Shown: positions 44,655 through 56,639, counted from the first letter of the stretch. The stretch: DNA of 64,000 nt from Candidula unifasciata (GCA_905116865.2 CAJHNH020006179.1:282001-346000); one strand, 5' to 3'. Numbers and translations: made by a program. The notes: a model not told the origin generated them from the letters alone.

Positions 44655-44950
44655 AGAAAATATTTCCCGTGTAGGTTCCAGGGCCCCTGTACGAAGGAAA
44701 AAGAACGGACCCACTGCCCTCACACAAGCATGTCGCAAGAGGCTACTAATGAGGAATGTTTCCTTCGAAATCAGGGTACATCTACCTGAGAGGCCAGGGA
44801 TCAACAGTCTACATATAAATAAATCAGATATGTATTACGGATGGGCACGTAAAACTCAGTTTCTTAAATAAGACTAAAGTCCATAAATGGATGAACAACC
44901 GGAACTTTCCGCCAGAGTTTACAGCCGGTGAACACGAACAAGAAAATACA
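44655..44950 (+). mobile_element. Dispersed repeat family C
   Basis: Near full copy: GTGTAGGTTCCAGGGCCC, CATGTCGCAAGAGGCTAC, CTACATATAAATAAATCAG, GAACAACCGGAACTTTCCG and GTTTACAGCCGGTGAACACG. Confidence 0.82.
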
Positions 44951-45054
44951 ATATTTCGGGCAGTTTAAGTGATCTCTTTCAGTACTATCGGACAGTTAGA
45001 CAAGGATTTGGAAACTGAGGAGATGTGCTTTATAGACGAATGTTAATAATACCC

Positions 45055-45370
45055 TGCACAGATTACAAATTGTAACGAAGATGTCTTGGAAGAAACTGAC
45101 TTAGAAGAGAATTGCTTGCTGACTTTAAAAAGAGACAGTCGACATTTTTTGGTCATGTCATAAGAAAGAGAAAACAGGTGTACTTAGTGACAGTAGGAAA
45201 GTTGGATTGAGAGAGACGCAGAGGAAAACTGAGATAGCTTTACAGTTTTGACATTATGGCATGGATAATCCTTTGTGTCAGAGTTTATTAAGAGTACACG
45301 AGATCAAAGATTGTTGATAGACATGACTACCAACACCACACGGCACGGATTGGAGAAGAAGAAAAATATA
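45055..45370 (+). pseudogene. Degraded LINE C-terminal tail (family 5)
   Basis: Plus frames give LLTLKRDSRHFFGHVIRKRK, then degraded arginine-rich sequence, and STRDQRLLIDMTTNTTRHGL near 45285-45345. The FFGHVIRK and terminal RDR-W-MI-N-RHG-like pattern match the tail at 46130-46400. Confidence 0.65.
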
Positions 45371-45376
45371 TATCCC

Positions 45377-45482
<106 letters not shown>

Positions 45483-45834
45483 TTGTGTGTGTCTGTGTAT
45501 GTGAGGGTATTTTCAATCGTATGGACATTGTCCTGTCATTAGATCAAGATGGACACAAACGAGAGAGTGAGGTCGACAAATTCCGCAATTCTTTCGCACT
45601 CAACTCCAAGTCCTTGCGCACGTCACTTTCATCCATTTATACTTTGGATGAAAAGTGGATTTCATCACTCGTGATAGACGAACAATAACACACAACACGA
45701 GTGAGGGTATAGACACATAAATAAATAGTTTTAAATGTATTCTTTACTGATATTAGCAACAACATTCAAACTTAATTTATTAAGTATGTTAGTCTTGGTA
45801 ATCTTGGTAATTTTACTTTCAGCTTCATAGTAAA

Positions 45835-45930
45835 CGGGTCATCCCATAGTTGCTCCGCTTTTGTGCCAACGAAAACCACACAGAATGCCCATCCCTGTCT
45901 CTTGTGAAAACTTGATCCAGACTGCAGTCT
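45835..45930 (-). mobile_element. I-like LINE 3' scrap
   Basis: Reverse complement matches 39960-40040 (TTTTCGTTGGCA..AGCGGAGCAACTATGG with minor changes). Non-coding. Confidence 0.6.
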
Positions 45931-46129
45931 CAACATATCCACTGGCATAAAAACGCATTAAAACCATAGAGCAGCCACTAGAAGTGCAACTACAAACATT
46001 AGAAACGCAGTTAGACGTCGACGGAAGCAACAGTTACAAACAGATCAGCAGTTGCACACGCTGTCAATGTTAATCACATAAGTATGTTAACCATTCAGAT
46101 ATAAAATACATACTGTTTGATATATATAT

Positions 46130-46400
46130 ATATATAATTTTTGAAATAGGCGGGAGCCCGAAGACAAATTATCACAGACATAATTTTTCGGCCATGCTAT
46201 GAGAAGAGGGAAAAAAGAACATGTGACCACTGGAAAGATCTGTGGAAGGAGGGATAGAGGAAAGCAGCGAGAGAAGATTCTTGACAGTCTTGTTGCATGG
46301 CATGGAGGTGTGTCGGCAGACGAACTGTTACATGCTGCAGGAGATCGCAGATTGTGGAGAGGCATGATCGCCCACGCCAGTCGACAAAGATCTGATGATA
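46130..46400 (+). pseudogene. LINE reverse transcriptase C-terminal tail (family 5)
   Basis: Plus frame 46199-46400 reads MRRGKKEHVTTGKICGRRDR, GKQREKILDSLVAWHGGVSA, DELLHAAGDRRLWRGMIAHA and ends SRQRS before a TA array. The (F)GHxxRR, GRRxRGxQR and DRRLWRxMIAxASRQ landmarks are the final part of a non-LTR RT ORF. The open frame is intact over 65 residues but the element is severely 5'-truncated. Confidence 0.88.
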
Positions 46401-46401
46401 A

Positions 46402-46402
<1 letters not shown>

Positions 46403-46470
<68 letters not shown>

Positions 46471-46494
46471 TGTGTGTGTGTGTATGTGTGTGTG
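46403..46494. repeat. (AT)n then (GT)n microsatellite
   Basis: Starts exactly where the LINE tail ends, as is common for LINE 3' termini. Confidence 0.96.
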
Positions 46495-46967
46495 AATATT
46501 ATTTTAATCGATTTTCCAAACATACAGACTTAATATAAAATAAAGTGCATTTATTTCATTGGAAGTGCTTACGTAGATGCTATTTTAATGAATAATGTCA
46601 CATTTTAATAAAATTAGAACATTTATATAAAGTAATTTTAAAATCATATCGATGGTGGTTTTACTGGTTGTCATGGAAGCTACCATCTTATCATTTTGTT
46701 TATTCCTTGTAGAGTTCTGGAATTAGATAAATTGCTTTAATTTATTTAATAGGAATATAATTATCCTGATAATAACTTTTTTAAAAATGTTTCTTCGTGT
46801 TCAAATGTGAACTTACTAGCTTTTGTACATTAAAAGTAAAGATAGTTTCCACACACATCGGAAATATTTAGCATATTTTAGTTTAGATAAAAATGCGAGA
46901 AATATCTAAACAACTGATTGTATCAACAAATATAAGACAGAAAAAAGATTCCAATATATCAAGTACA

Positions 46968-47245
46968 TTCCTTGTGTGGGTTTCGGGGACCCATTGTGGG
47001 CGAAAACAAGAAAAGAACCACTGCTTCCCCAACAAGCATGTCGTAAGAGTCGACTGACTTGGGTGCTTCCTTCGAAGTCGTTCATCTGCCTGAGTGGCAA
47101 GAAACCAACAATCTGCATACAAATAAGTCAGATCTGTTAAACGGATGTTCATGCAACAGGTTCTGGAACAAGTCTAAATTTTAGAAGCGGACGAAAAATC
47201 AGAATTTTCCACCGGAGTTTACAGCCGGTGAACACGAAGAAGAAA
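46968..47245 (+). mobile_element. Dispersed repeat family C, best-preserved copy
   Basis: Runs from GTGTGGGTTTCGGGGACCC through CCCCAACAAGCATGTCGTAA, TTCCTTCGAAGTCG and GGTTCTGGAACAAGTC to GTTTACAGCCGGTGAACACG. Confidence 0.85.
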
Positions 47246-47249
47246 CACA

Positions 47250-47600
47250 TGATGAGGGAAAGATAAGAGAGAACCACCAAAAAGACACTGCAATTGATTT
47301 AATGGATTAAGGAAACGAGGATGTCCAAGAATAACCCTAAGAAAAACGTTAATTAGAGAGGCCATGGATGCTGGGCTGGATTCCATCCATGGTATAAAAA
47401 GGACTACACAAGAGATTACTGAAAACAGCCAGATTCGAGAGCAACCCATCGAGATGACTTCATGACAAATAACGAGCGATAGGAAACTGACAACACAAAG
47501 GATAACCTGATTCGATGACAGCCTGTCCAGTAACCACAAATATAGCGGACAAGGCAGAGAGCAGCAATGTTTTCTGAGAGCCGTAATGGCACAACCTGAC
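47250..47600 (+). pseudogene. LINE 3'-end fragment (family D)
   Basis: The plus strand reads CPRITLRKTLIREAMDAGLD and SIHGIKRTTQEITENSQ, then a WHN-like end near 47585. Homologous to 22385-22640 in inverse orientation. It is immediately downstream of a family C copy. Confidence 0.65.
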
Positions 47601-47724
47601 GTTGTTAATGATGATGAAGATATCTGTAGTCTCAACCTCACTATGTCTTTCCCTTAACAAATCACAGTTGTTAAAGTATATAGGGACAGATTTGTCACTT
47701 CCTGTGAAAATGGATTAATCGCCA

Positions 47725-47930
47725 TCCCCTTGTGGGATGAAATTTTTCGTTATTTTAAAGCCCCACTCTGGCTCTTGCTAGGGGCCGCAATATAGCCCGG
47801 CCATAAATGTGGCCTAGCAACTGAACGCAGTTTCCGGGACATCACCACGGACGATCCTCATCCGCATGGTGGCACTTTGTGTCATCGGGTGTTTGTTGCC
47901 TGTGTGATGTTCTGGTGGGGTAAAATGTAT
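47725..47930 (+). mobile_element. Dispersed repeat family E, copy 2
   Basis: About 200 bases closely resembling 23020-23230, including GGTGGCACTTTGTGTCATCG. Confidence 0.78.
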
Positions 47931-47959
47931 TACTACTGCATGCTGGAAACCGCAAGAAC

Positions 47960-48110
47960 AGCCATACGAGAGCGACCCAATGAAAAGGCTCCATAACAGA
48001 CCATGAGCGATAGCAAATTGGCGACACAAATAAAAACCTGATTTTATGACAGCCCGGCCTGTAACCACGAAAATATCGGACAGAGCAGAAAACAGCAATG
48101 TTTTCTGTTC
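47960..48110 (+). repeat. Local duplicate of the family D tail
   Basis: Resembles 47440-47575: GAGCGATAG(C/G)AAA, CCTGATT(T/C)(T/G)ATGACAGCC, GTAACCACAAA-like and CAGCAATGTTTTCTG are shared in order. Two copies lie about 520 bases apart. Confidence 0.75.
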
Positions 48111-48365
48111 CTTAGCTGAAAGTATTCACGGTTAATATTGAATTGAACTGAACATACTGGAAACACCAGTCACTGTAAATCGGTTAATTTAAAGGGAATA
48201 TCGATAACCGTTAAATTGTAACTAAAAAATGAATTTCAGATATCATATCCTTTGACACGCCTTCGAAAGCAACACCATAAATTCCAGCAAAGTTTATACT
48301 TCTTAACAAACACAACCCCAGGGATCGACCCAGGTTGATATGAACATGATATTCCATCCTACTGG

Positions 48366-48535
48366 AAGTCACCGTGGCGGAGCGGCTAGACGCTCGCCGC
48401 GGATCGGATGGTCGTGGGTTCGCTTTCTGGCGGAGCTAGACTTTTTTCAAAAATTACTTTATCCTATCTCACTTGAGAAACCTATAAAATATGTGAAGTT
48501 CTAACTCTTCCCACCCTAAAGGCGCTGAGACTATC
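48366..48535 (+). mobile_element. SINE family A, internally shortened
   Basis: Head with A-box-like TGGCGGAGCGG (48375-48385) and B-box-like GGGTTCGCTTTC (48416-48427). The body is shortened, ending with CCCACCCTAAAGGCGCTGAG. Confidence 0.75.
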
Positions 48536-48576
48536 TTTATCTTTTACTATCTTTTCTTTTTTTTTTAAGATTAAGT

Positions 48577-48825
48577 GGGAGTAGCCATGGTCTAGCGGCT
48601 AGACGCTGCCCTGCGGATCGGAAGGTCGTAGGTTCGCTCCCTGGTGGGGCCTGACATTTTTCCAAAAAAGACCTTGGTTCCTTGAGTGGGTACCGGGTGC
48701 ACTCGTGTAAAGTAAAAACAGCCACATCACCCATCTTGTGCCATTGGTCTATGAATATAGGTCTAGCCCTATATGCCCAGTACGCCTGACAGGCGTGAAA
48801 AGGCTCCTTTACTTTACTTTGACCA
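48577..48825 (+). mobile_element. SINE family A, full length with target duplication
   Basis: 249 bp between direct repeats AAGATTAAGT at 48567-48576 and 48826-48835. A box TGGTCTAGCGG (48588-48598) and B box GGTTCGCTCC (48631-48640). Body blocks GCCACATCACCCATCTTGTG and AATATAGGTCTAGCCCTATA lead to a CCTTTACTTTACTTT tail. This copy defines the ends of the family in this genome. Confidence 0.93.
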
Positions 48826-48915
48826 AAGATTAAGTAAGCATTTACTCTGGCAGTTTTGTAAGTTAAGTTAGTTGCGTATCCTTTACAGGACGGTGCAGAA
48901 CCAACCACAGCATTT

Positions 48916-48935
48916 GTTGGGGGGGGGGGGGGGGG
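48916..48935. repeat. Poly-G run
   Basis: About 18 consecutive G. Confidence 0.9.
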
Positions 48936-49008
48936 CTCTTGTAGATTTTCTAGGCAAGTTTACCTCCAGTAGTTTGCCATCGCTTTCTGGACAGTTTTTG
49001 TAAGTAAG

Positions 49009-49080
49009 CAAGTAAATAAAGTAAAGGCTCCCTTTCGTGCCTTTGGCTGTCAGGCACATCACACATCTGACGGCTGTTTT
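49009..49080 (-). mobile_element. SINE family A tail scrap
   Basis: Reversed AAAGTAAAGGCTCCCTTTCG and following CACATC block only. Confidence 0.55.
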
Positions 49081-50776
49081 ATGAATTTACTTTTCGTCAA
49101 CGAACCTAATGTTGCCCGGGATGATCTGTTTTTCACTTCCTATGGATCAGAAAAAAGACACTGTGTGATTTCCATTGGTCTCTTATTCTGTCCGTGTGCG
49201 AAAAGAGACCAATCAATGTTTGTACAGAACAGATGGAGGGCGGGAGAAGAAAGAGGATGAGAGAGAGGGAGGGTAAAACAAAGACGACGTAGGGTGGGAG
49301 TAGGAGTGTTGGAAAATCAAAATTATGAGAAGAAAAGAAGGAGCATGAGAAAAAGATAAGACAGATGATGAAGAGCTGAAGACGGGGAGAAGGAGGAGAG
49401 AAGAAGTATGATAATGAAAGAAAAAAACTTATTTTAAACATAATTTAAATGATATAAATCCAGGTCTAATCCTTCAACGTCAAAGAAGACACCCAAATAA
49501 CGGATGTCATCTTCCAAAATAGTCACCCTTATCTTTACCTTACAAATAAACACATTTTATAAGGGCAAAATGAATTGAGTAATGACGGATAAAGCAGATA
49601 ACAACAACAATGGCTGTCTTCATTGCACTTAGCTCCAACTAGCCTCAAAGAAGGAGCTCTTCACAAGCGGAAATCTCTTTCTCATTAGGCACTGGGTTTG
49701 AGAGTTTATTGATTGTCACAGTTCCGACTGTCAAATCAGCGTTTTCTTCTCTTGATATCATCTGTTGGTTCTCACGGAGTTTGGTGTTGGCGCCAAGGAT
49801 TGGGCGTGCCTGTTATATCTTATGCACCTGCTCATATTTTAACCTAGCATACGGACATGCAAACAAGATCGTAAAAACTGCAACTGTTAAAAAAAACTTG
49901 TAGAATAAAAATAACTGAGCTATAATTAATTTACATGGTATGCCTTTTTTCTTGTTGTTGTTGAAACAATCAAGAGTCAGGAAGCGATACAATTTATTAG
50001 TATTCAAAGCTAAATCTTCATTTTTTAAATATAATTGTTTATGGAATGTATAGTAGAACAGGGATTCAGAAATCCAATAAATTGGTCACATGAACCTAGA
50101 AGCAGGATTGCCTTATATAAGTGAGAACATTTTCACTTCAAAGCAGTACCGCTGTAACAACTCAAAGGTTGCACAATTGCGAAAGAATTTCGTTAACTCA
50201 AAGGGCTTAGACTCTGACGGGCCTAATGAGATCTATACTGGAACTTCACATTTAATGAGAGGCATGAATTCATATTATTTAGATTTAATGCCAAACCAAC
50301 ACTGTTGTACTGATATACTTTTCGTTCGGTTTTCTTAATTTCTTGATATTTTTATAGCCTTACCCAGTTAATTAATTTCACCTTGCTCGTGTGTCCTGCA
50401 CGCCAGAACTGAACTATCTGTTTGTGCCTGTCACACTCGTCTATATTGTCCCCCATTACATACATTTTTTTAAAATGTACTATTAATACAATTTAATTAT
50501 TATTTTAATTTTTACATTCTTTTTTATTTAAATTTTTTTTTTTACATGGCTGCTTTGAGATACTAAGCTAAGTCTTTTTGTGTATTTGTGTGATATTATT
50601 TGCTTTATAATAGTGCTGATGAAGACTCCATAGCTGCAACTTTTAAGGTTTGTTTGTGTTTTTTATGCTGTGAAGCTTGCTGATATACTTTTTGTATTAT
50701 ATCTTCTCTTAAACTGAGATGAAACATGGACACCTAAAATAAATACTATTAAACTCCAAACATTTATTATCCGTGT
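49081..50776. other. No recognised gene (49081-50776)
   Basis: A purine-rich stretch at 49230-49420 and an 82-codon plus frame at 50090-50338 with no known motif. I cannot tell whether that frame is coding. A GCTGATGAAGACTCCATAGC motif near 50618 resembles the one near 15977. Confidence 0.4.
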
Positions 50777-50777
50777 T

Positions 50778-50827
<50 letters not shown>

Positions 50828-50828
50828 G
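50777..50828. repeat. (GTT)n microsatellite
   Basis: Pure trinucleotide array. Confidence 0.97.
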
Positions 50829-50849
50829 CAGAGAAACCTTTTGCACAAT

Positions 50850-50955
50850 TTAGGCTTATTGGGTACACAGGACTAGACCTATATTTTATAGACCAGTCGA
50901 TACTTTTTGAGTGATGTGGTCAACATCACGTGGTCATTAACTGGTGCCCATGCAG
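50850..50955 (-). mobile_element. SINE family A tail, minus strand
   Basis: Reversed GGACTAGACCTATATTTTAT and GTGATGTGGTCAACATCACG blocks. Head missing. Confidence 0.75.
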
Positions 50956-51584
50956 AACAGAGTGGATTAAAGGGTATGATATCAACACCAATGTGGAGGT
51001 TTGGAAAAGAACTAAATAAATGACAAAGAAAGAATAACTTCCGACAATTATTACAGTATCATTTTTTGTTGTTGTAATGTCTATCCCTGTCAAAGCCTGT
51101 GACTGCTGTTTCTTCCCCCTTTTGTTACAGATTGTTGGAGCCATATCTTATAGTGCTATCATAATTTATGCGTCTTTCTGTCCCATACAGTTGAGTTCAA
51201 TATTCTATAGTATTATCAAAGTTTCTCCCAGTCAGTTTGGGTGCAATCAGGGCTTTATTTAGGATATATCACGCCCCCCTGTTCAGTCATTTATGATATA
51301 TACATCCTCTCTTTCTTCTGCTCATTTTCAGCATTATCATTGACATACTTTATAAAAATCTGAAAACGCTAACCTGATGCTGTTTTTCTATTGATAATTG
51401 TTTTTTAAACAACAGTTTTATAAGTACTAGTTGTATTTTGCCGCAATCAGAATGTTTCAACTCTCCTTATTGTGTCACCCCGTCAGCTGAACATGTTGCA
51501 CATGGCTCAACACGGCACGGGTTGCAATCCCTTGCTTTTATAGTAATTTCTGTCCCAGACGGAATGAGGCAATAGTATTAGAAA

Positions 51585-51745
51585 AGTAAAGGTCCTCTTT
51601 CCATGCCTTTATACGTATAGGGCATATAGGGCTAGACATATATTTTTATAGACCAATCGGCACAAGATGGGTGATGTGGTCAGCATCACGTCTGCCGCCT
51701 TTACTTTTCCGGGACTGCACCTGGTACCCACTCAAGGTTAGGGAG
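51585..51745 (-). mobile_element. SINE family A, 5'-truncated, minus strand
   Basis: AAAGGTCCTCTTTCCATGCC, CACAAGATGGGTGATGTGG, CTGCCGCCTTTACTTTTCC and GGTACCCACTC in reverse order. The tRNA head is absent. Confidence 0.85.
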
Positions 51746-51849
51746 TGGGGTGTAGTATCCTGCAGTGTTATTGTGTGTCACTTTTTAAAACAATGGGGTT
51801 TTCCCAATTTCTTTTGCAGTTTCATCTTTTGTCTCTCAACAAGCTTGTT

Positions 51850-52240
51850 CCTGCTCTGTCTATACAGTTTAGACAGCATTAAAAGTCTATGGCTAAGCAC
51901 CAGTAAGGAAATCAAAATTAAAGTTACAAATTACGAATGTGAGTCGTGGACTATCTCCTAGTCCTTAATTTAAAAACAATATAAGAGTTTTGGACTTAAG
52001 TGCTGTAGAACGATTCTCAGAAACCATGGACCCAAAAAAAAAAAAAAAAAGAATAAATACTGACATTTTTTAAAGATGTGAAAATCACGGAAAATTAGCT
52101 AATAAACAGTGTCTCGTGTCGGTAGCTGAAATATTTTGTACTTATCAAGCGCCATGGCGGACTGGAAAACAAAAATAGCAAAAGGCATGGTACCAGGAAG
52201 GAGGGGAAGGGCTGACCAACGCGAAGATAGTCACGGGATT
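51850..52240 (+). pseudogene. LINE C-terminal relic (family 3)
   Basis: Plus frames read SIKSLWLSTSKEIKIK and NYECESWTIS (51870-51960), an A-run at 52034-52050, then WRTGKQK-like and KGMVPGRRGRADQRED (about 52150-52230). The same KSLWLST-KEIKI block occurs at 29755-30365. Confidence 0.75.
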
Positions 52241-52330
52241 TTTGCGTGTACAACCGTTTTTCATTTCCCTGCCTCATGGGCAGCTGTACTCCGACTTCGA
52301 AGGAAGACGTCAGGCCTATTTCTAGGGTGA
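52241..52330 (-). mobile_element. Dispersed repeat family C, fragment
   Basis: Reverse complement carries GTCTTCCTTCGAAGTCGGAG and CATGAGGCAGGGAAATGAA, the middle of family C. It interrupts or abuts the LINE tail. Confidence 0.6.
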
Positions 52331-53339
52331 CTGTGGCCATTGTTTTGTGTGGATCAAGACGTTGCCTGATTTGTGTGGTGTCCACTTCTCCGCAGGTATT
52401 GCCCCCTGAGCATCCCTTTGGTGCAGCCCTCTGTGGAACAGTTAGCCCTCAAGGGAAGGCAGGGGCAGATCATGGGCATTCCCCGCCATCCAAGGAGGCT
52501 TCCATGTAAGCAGAGCCGGCACATGGCGCTCTGGTTCTGGGCTCACCCAAGGAATCGTCACGTCCTGCACATGCCTGCTTAACCTCACAACCGTATCAGG
52601 CCTTCCACTCGACAGGGGCTGCGCCCTCTGGAAGTCAGCGGGGAGCAGCCCGTGGGTTTTGGACTTTTGTGACCACACATATAGGTACATTCTTTTTTTC
52701 TTCGCACGTTAGATTTCTTTGACGAGCCGTTAGCCCGACAGAATTTTACTTCCTGCGTCAGGCATATCGTTATCAGTTTTGTCCCAACACTCGGGCGAGT
52801 GGGGTCTTTGGGTGTGGGCATTTGGTCTTTTTCCGTTCAATACAAATTGTGATGGTCAGATTTTGATCCGTATGATCTAGTTTTGTCGGACATTTAGGCT
52901 TAGCCATCTGATGGATGGTTGCTGTTGTGGTGTACCTCAGCGCGGTGACGACGACACTGAGGGTTAACCGAGGATGTGCAGTGAGCAATGATCTCTTTAC
53001 TCCGCAGTCTTTTAACCAAGGGTTGTAATTTTGGCTGTACGTTTGGCAAACCTGCTCATGTTCCTAATGAGTTTTGATAACTTTTTTCACCCAAGCGTTT
53101 GGGGGCGGGCTGATGAGAGCCACAAGGACACATCACCTCTGGGGGCCGCCGAACTCCGAGATCCCCTGACAGCTCTGTTAATGCTCATTTGAGACATTAT
53201 CCGTGGCGCACGACGAGGACGTGCTGCAGGGGTCTTGCGTGAGGTTCCGTACAACCAGGATAGTGAAGGACTGGCGCCCGAGTGACGTACGAAGTATCTC
53301 CTTATACATATCATGTTGGACTTAACTTCCCCTCACGCC
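52331..53339 (-). other. Unassigned GC-richer block with overlapping minus frames
   Basis: Visibly less AT-rich than its neighbours. Four minus-strand frames of 71-82 codons overlap end to end in different phases (52442-52690, 52585-52821, 52773-52988, 53087-53314), as would a frameshifted longer ORF. Translation is rich in Pro, Arg and Ser with KKECTYMCG and ICIERKKTKCPHP pieces. I do not recognise a family. It could be a LINE ORF1 or 5' region, since a LINE 3' end lies beside it. Confidence 0.3.
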
Positions 53340-53495
53340 TGTGACATAAATCACCGCGCCACCCACAGGATATGACTCTTTGACTATAAAAGTACACGAG
53401 ATGGAAGAGCTGGCGAAGATCGAGTTTCTTTTTCAGGCAGACCGTGATGAGAGCTATGTTCTGCAAAGGACCTGCTACATGATGATGAGCCTAAC
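53340..53495 (+). pseudogene. LINE 3'-terminal fragment (family 3)
   Basis: Plus strand reads KYTRWKSWRRSSFFFRQTVM and RAMFCKGPAT, matching the end of the copy at 29755-29890 in inverse orientation. It ends in ATGATGATG. Confidence 0.7.
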
Positions 53496-53499
53496 CCGT

Positions 53500-54011
53500 T
53501 CACTGCATCCCCTTCACGATTTTCTAGAATGTGTAACTTTCGAGTAACGCCTGCCAAAGCCTGTTGTATTGTATGATAGGATACCCATACAGTCAATGGA
53601 CATCAGCATCTCGTGCCATGCCAATTCAATAAACTCTACAGTACAGTGAGTATTTCTGGATTAAAGTTTAGAAGAAAAAAAAAACACTAACACCGGAACG
53701 AAATAAGCTGCAGTTTGATTTGACGATACATGTTTTCTCAGTAGGATTCCACAAATTGTTTTATTTTGTAGACAGTGTCAGTATGTCAGATGATGGTTTT
53801 ATCGATAAACGTGTCAAAAGCTTCAGAAATGTATTTGTAAACACATCTTCCATTTTGGCAAACTTCAGGAACCTCACTTCAAAATCCGAGAACAGATGGG
53901 TACATCCTAGCCCTCATCTATAAACCCTGATAATGTTTATAACTGTGACATGTTTAAGAGACTTTCTATTTATTTCATAGATATAATTATTATGTTTTAT
54001 TATTTTTTAAC

Positions 54012-54042
<31 letters not shown>

Positions 54043-54355
54043 TCGCATATACATAAATACAGTTTAGTTTTTTTTAAATATATTATCTCCAATACCAGAA
54101 GGTCATTGTTGTAATTTATTTGTTCTTCTTTTCCTTCAAAACCTTTAAAAGGCCAGTTGGGGCACAGTTTTGTGGTTTACAGCTAGGCTGACTTTCGGCC
54201 CACAACATCCCAGTTCGGCAAACCCACTATTACTAGTATTTTACGACAGGCTTGTCAATAGGCGGTGAGTCTATTCTGCTATATTAGGTAGATATTCAAA
54301 TAAAGAGATTTTGGAGGATGAACAAGTATCCCTATCTGGTGCAGCCTTGAGATTA
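53500..54355. other. No gene seen (53500-54355)
   Basis: Includes a short TA/AC tract at 54008-54042 and a possible family C scrap near 54225-54290. No coding signal. Confidence 0.45.
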
Positions 54356-54489
54356 TTTGTAAACCTATGAGAGCCCCATTATAACCTTACAATTGAACCG
54401 GGTTTACCGGGATTTGTTTATGCAGGCTTCTCATCCTTCAGGTGTTGGTTTTGGGACTGCAATTCTGGAGAGGACATACTGCAACGAAC

Positions 54490-54762
54490 AGTAAATTAGG
54501 TAAAGGAGAGGACCCCTTTCCACGACCTAGTACTATTAGGAGTAGAGGGCTAGACCTATATTTTATTGACCAATCGGCACTTGGTGGGTGATGTGGTCAA
54601 CATCAGACCAGTCGCCTTTGTTTCCCAGGACTGTACCTTTTACCTACTTAAAATTGGGTCGACCTGAGAGCCAAAGTAATTTTTTTTTCAACTTGGTTTC
54701 GTCAGGACCGGAACCCACGACCTTCCGATCAGCAGGCAAGCGTCTGGCCGCTACACCACGGT
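54490..54762 (-). mobile_element. SINE family A, full length, minus strand
   Basis: Complete reversed copy: tail (GTAAAGGAGAGGACCCCTTT), TAGACCTATATTTTATTGACC, ATTGGGTCGACCTGAGAGCC linker and head with B box GTGGGTTCCGGTCC-like and A-box-like TGGTGTAGCGG. AACGAAC occurs on both sides (54483-54489 and 54763-54769), a likely short target duplication. Confidence 0.9.
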
Positions 54763-54769
54763 AACGAAC

Positions 54770-56112
54770 TCTGTAATGAACAAGCAACTAGAAAATCGAG
54801 TCCATGGAGAAAACAAAACTGTAACAAAAACAGTCGAATACAGAGAGTCGAAAGAGACAGGGAAAAAGAGACTTAGTCAAAGAAATTGACACATGACACG
54901 TGATTTATCTTAAATGACAGATTGAAAAAAAAAAAAAAAGATAAGGCCAGCGAGCAAAAGATAGACGGCGATACAAATAGCAGGCGAAAGAAATGGCAAA
55001 CCAAGATATAGAAAGTATGCAACTGGGCGAGAGACAGTGTTGGGGAGCTACGAGTATTATTTATAGCCAACCTTTACTATGGAGAGTATACTTATTCTAG
55101 GTTTGAGGTATCTAGGACTAGCTTTTGAAAAAAAAAAAAAAAACTATTGAGAAAGTATTTTTGTGTAGAGCTGCTTCAGTAACCTACTATCCCATAAACT
55201 GGTTCAGAGGAGCTGTATTAGATAGACGTATTGGGTAGACACTTTACTGAGATCACTTCACTTTCTTCCATCGTATCCATGTTTGCAATGGGGGAAAATT
55301 GCTCTTTCGCCGTATTATAATACCTTAATACACATGCTTTTGGGTTTAGCGGTTCAGGTACCAATATTGGTTTTGTTTTCCTGAAACCGAGACGTTATTT
55401 TTTTCCCCTCGAAAAAATAGATCATAGATCAAACTGTTCCAGAACAGAGGTGTCCCAGAACGGAGTCACATGCGGTAGTGCTGCATCTTTAACCACCGGA
55501 ATCTAGCAAGACTCAGTCATCTGCATTTATTTAACCTAAGGATAATCCAACCCAATTAACTTTCTAAATTCTCTATTAGCCAAACCTATTTTGCCTTGTT
55601 TCACACACACACACACACACAAAAAAAAAGTTTGTGAGCTCTTAAATCGGTTCAGAATTGCCATCGCTGTTAGGAGTAGAGCCAGGAATAACTGCAAACG
55701 TATACACATTAGGTTAATATGGTCTCATCAGACGTAGGGCTAATGGAACCGAAGGTGAACTAAAAGTATGCAATGCTGTAGACATTGTAATTGCCTTTAA
55801 CGATGTTTTCACAGATGTCGTTTAAAGAGTTTTTAGTTTAATGCTTTCAACTGATCGTAAACAGAGAACTAATTGCTGAAGTTTCAGCATTGAAAAGTTT
55901 CAGTATTGAAAAGTTTCAGTATTGAAAAGTTTCAGGATAAATCTCCATATCCGTCTTTATTGTGTATTTCTGGTGTCAGGCATTAGCAAGTCCTGACCAA
56001 TCTAACCCCACATGAGAGACATTGTAGTCTAGTCCAGGGGTCCACATAAGTCTCATCGTCATTGGCGAGACATTCTTGTGTAATCCTCGTTTTTTTTATG
56101 TTATTTTCGATT
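54770..56112. other. No recognised gene (54770-56112)
   Basis: A-runs at 54926-54940 and 55129-55143, a short AC array at 55601-55620, and a 16-bp repeat at 55879-55936. Otherwise unassigned. Confidence 0.45.
55879..55936. repeat. 16-bp tandem repeat, 3.6 units
   Basis: AAGTTTCAGTATTGAA units at 55879, 55895, 55911 and a partial at 55927, with one C/T difference. Confidence 0.92.
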
Positions 56113-56375
56113 TCCTAGGAGGTCTCTGTGGTGAAGTGGTCAAGCCATTTGCCTCACGCTCTGAGGGTCGTTGGTTCGTTTGACGGTGACGCAGTTCAGT
56201 TCACGAGTGATATTTTTACGGAGATCCATGAGGATCCTCAAAGGACCTACGGAGGTCCTGCTCTCTGCAACGCTCTCGACAGGCAGTTAACTAGCTGTTC
56301 TGCCAAGAGAGACTGAGCCATATGGGATAAAAACCTAGGGCAAAGAAGTCGATCCTTCTACTTTTATCTTTCAAT
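56113..56375 (+). mobile_element. Third tRNA-headed repeat (SINE-like)
   Basis: A-box-like TGGTGAAGTGG (56129-56139) and B-box-like GTTGGTTCGTTTG (56169-56181) with about 40 bases between them, as in tRNA promoters. The body does not match families A or B. Only one copy in the window, so SINE status is inferred from the head. Confidence 0.55.
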
Positions 56376-56639
56376 TTCCTATTTGTGTTTAAAGACTTTC
56401 TCAGCAAACAAGAAACAAAACCCAAGCAGCTAATATGAAAAATGTCACTGCAGCAGTTGTTCTAACTTTTAGGTAGCAACTGTTGTTTACCTTGGGTTTT
56501 GGTTATATTGTTTGGTTAGCTGCCTGGTGGGTCGTGAAACAATGTCCCCTGTTTTACTGGTTCACGGTTATTAACAGGCTGAAGAACACTGGTACGGTCT
56601 ATTTCTCTCTATCAAAAACTGTTTTTAAATAACCACTTT

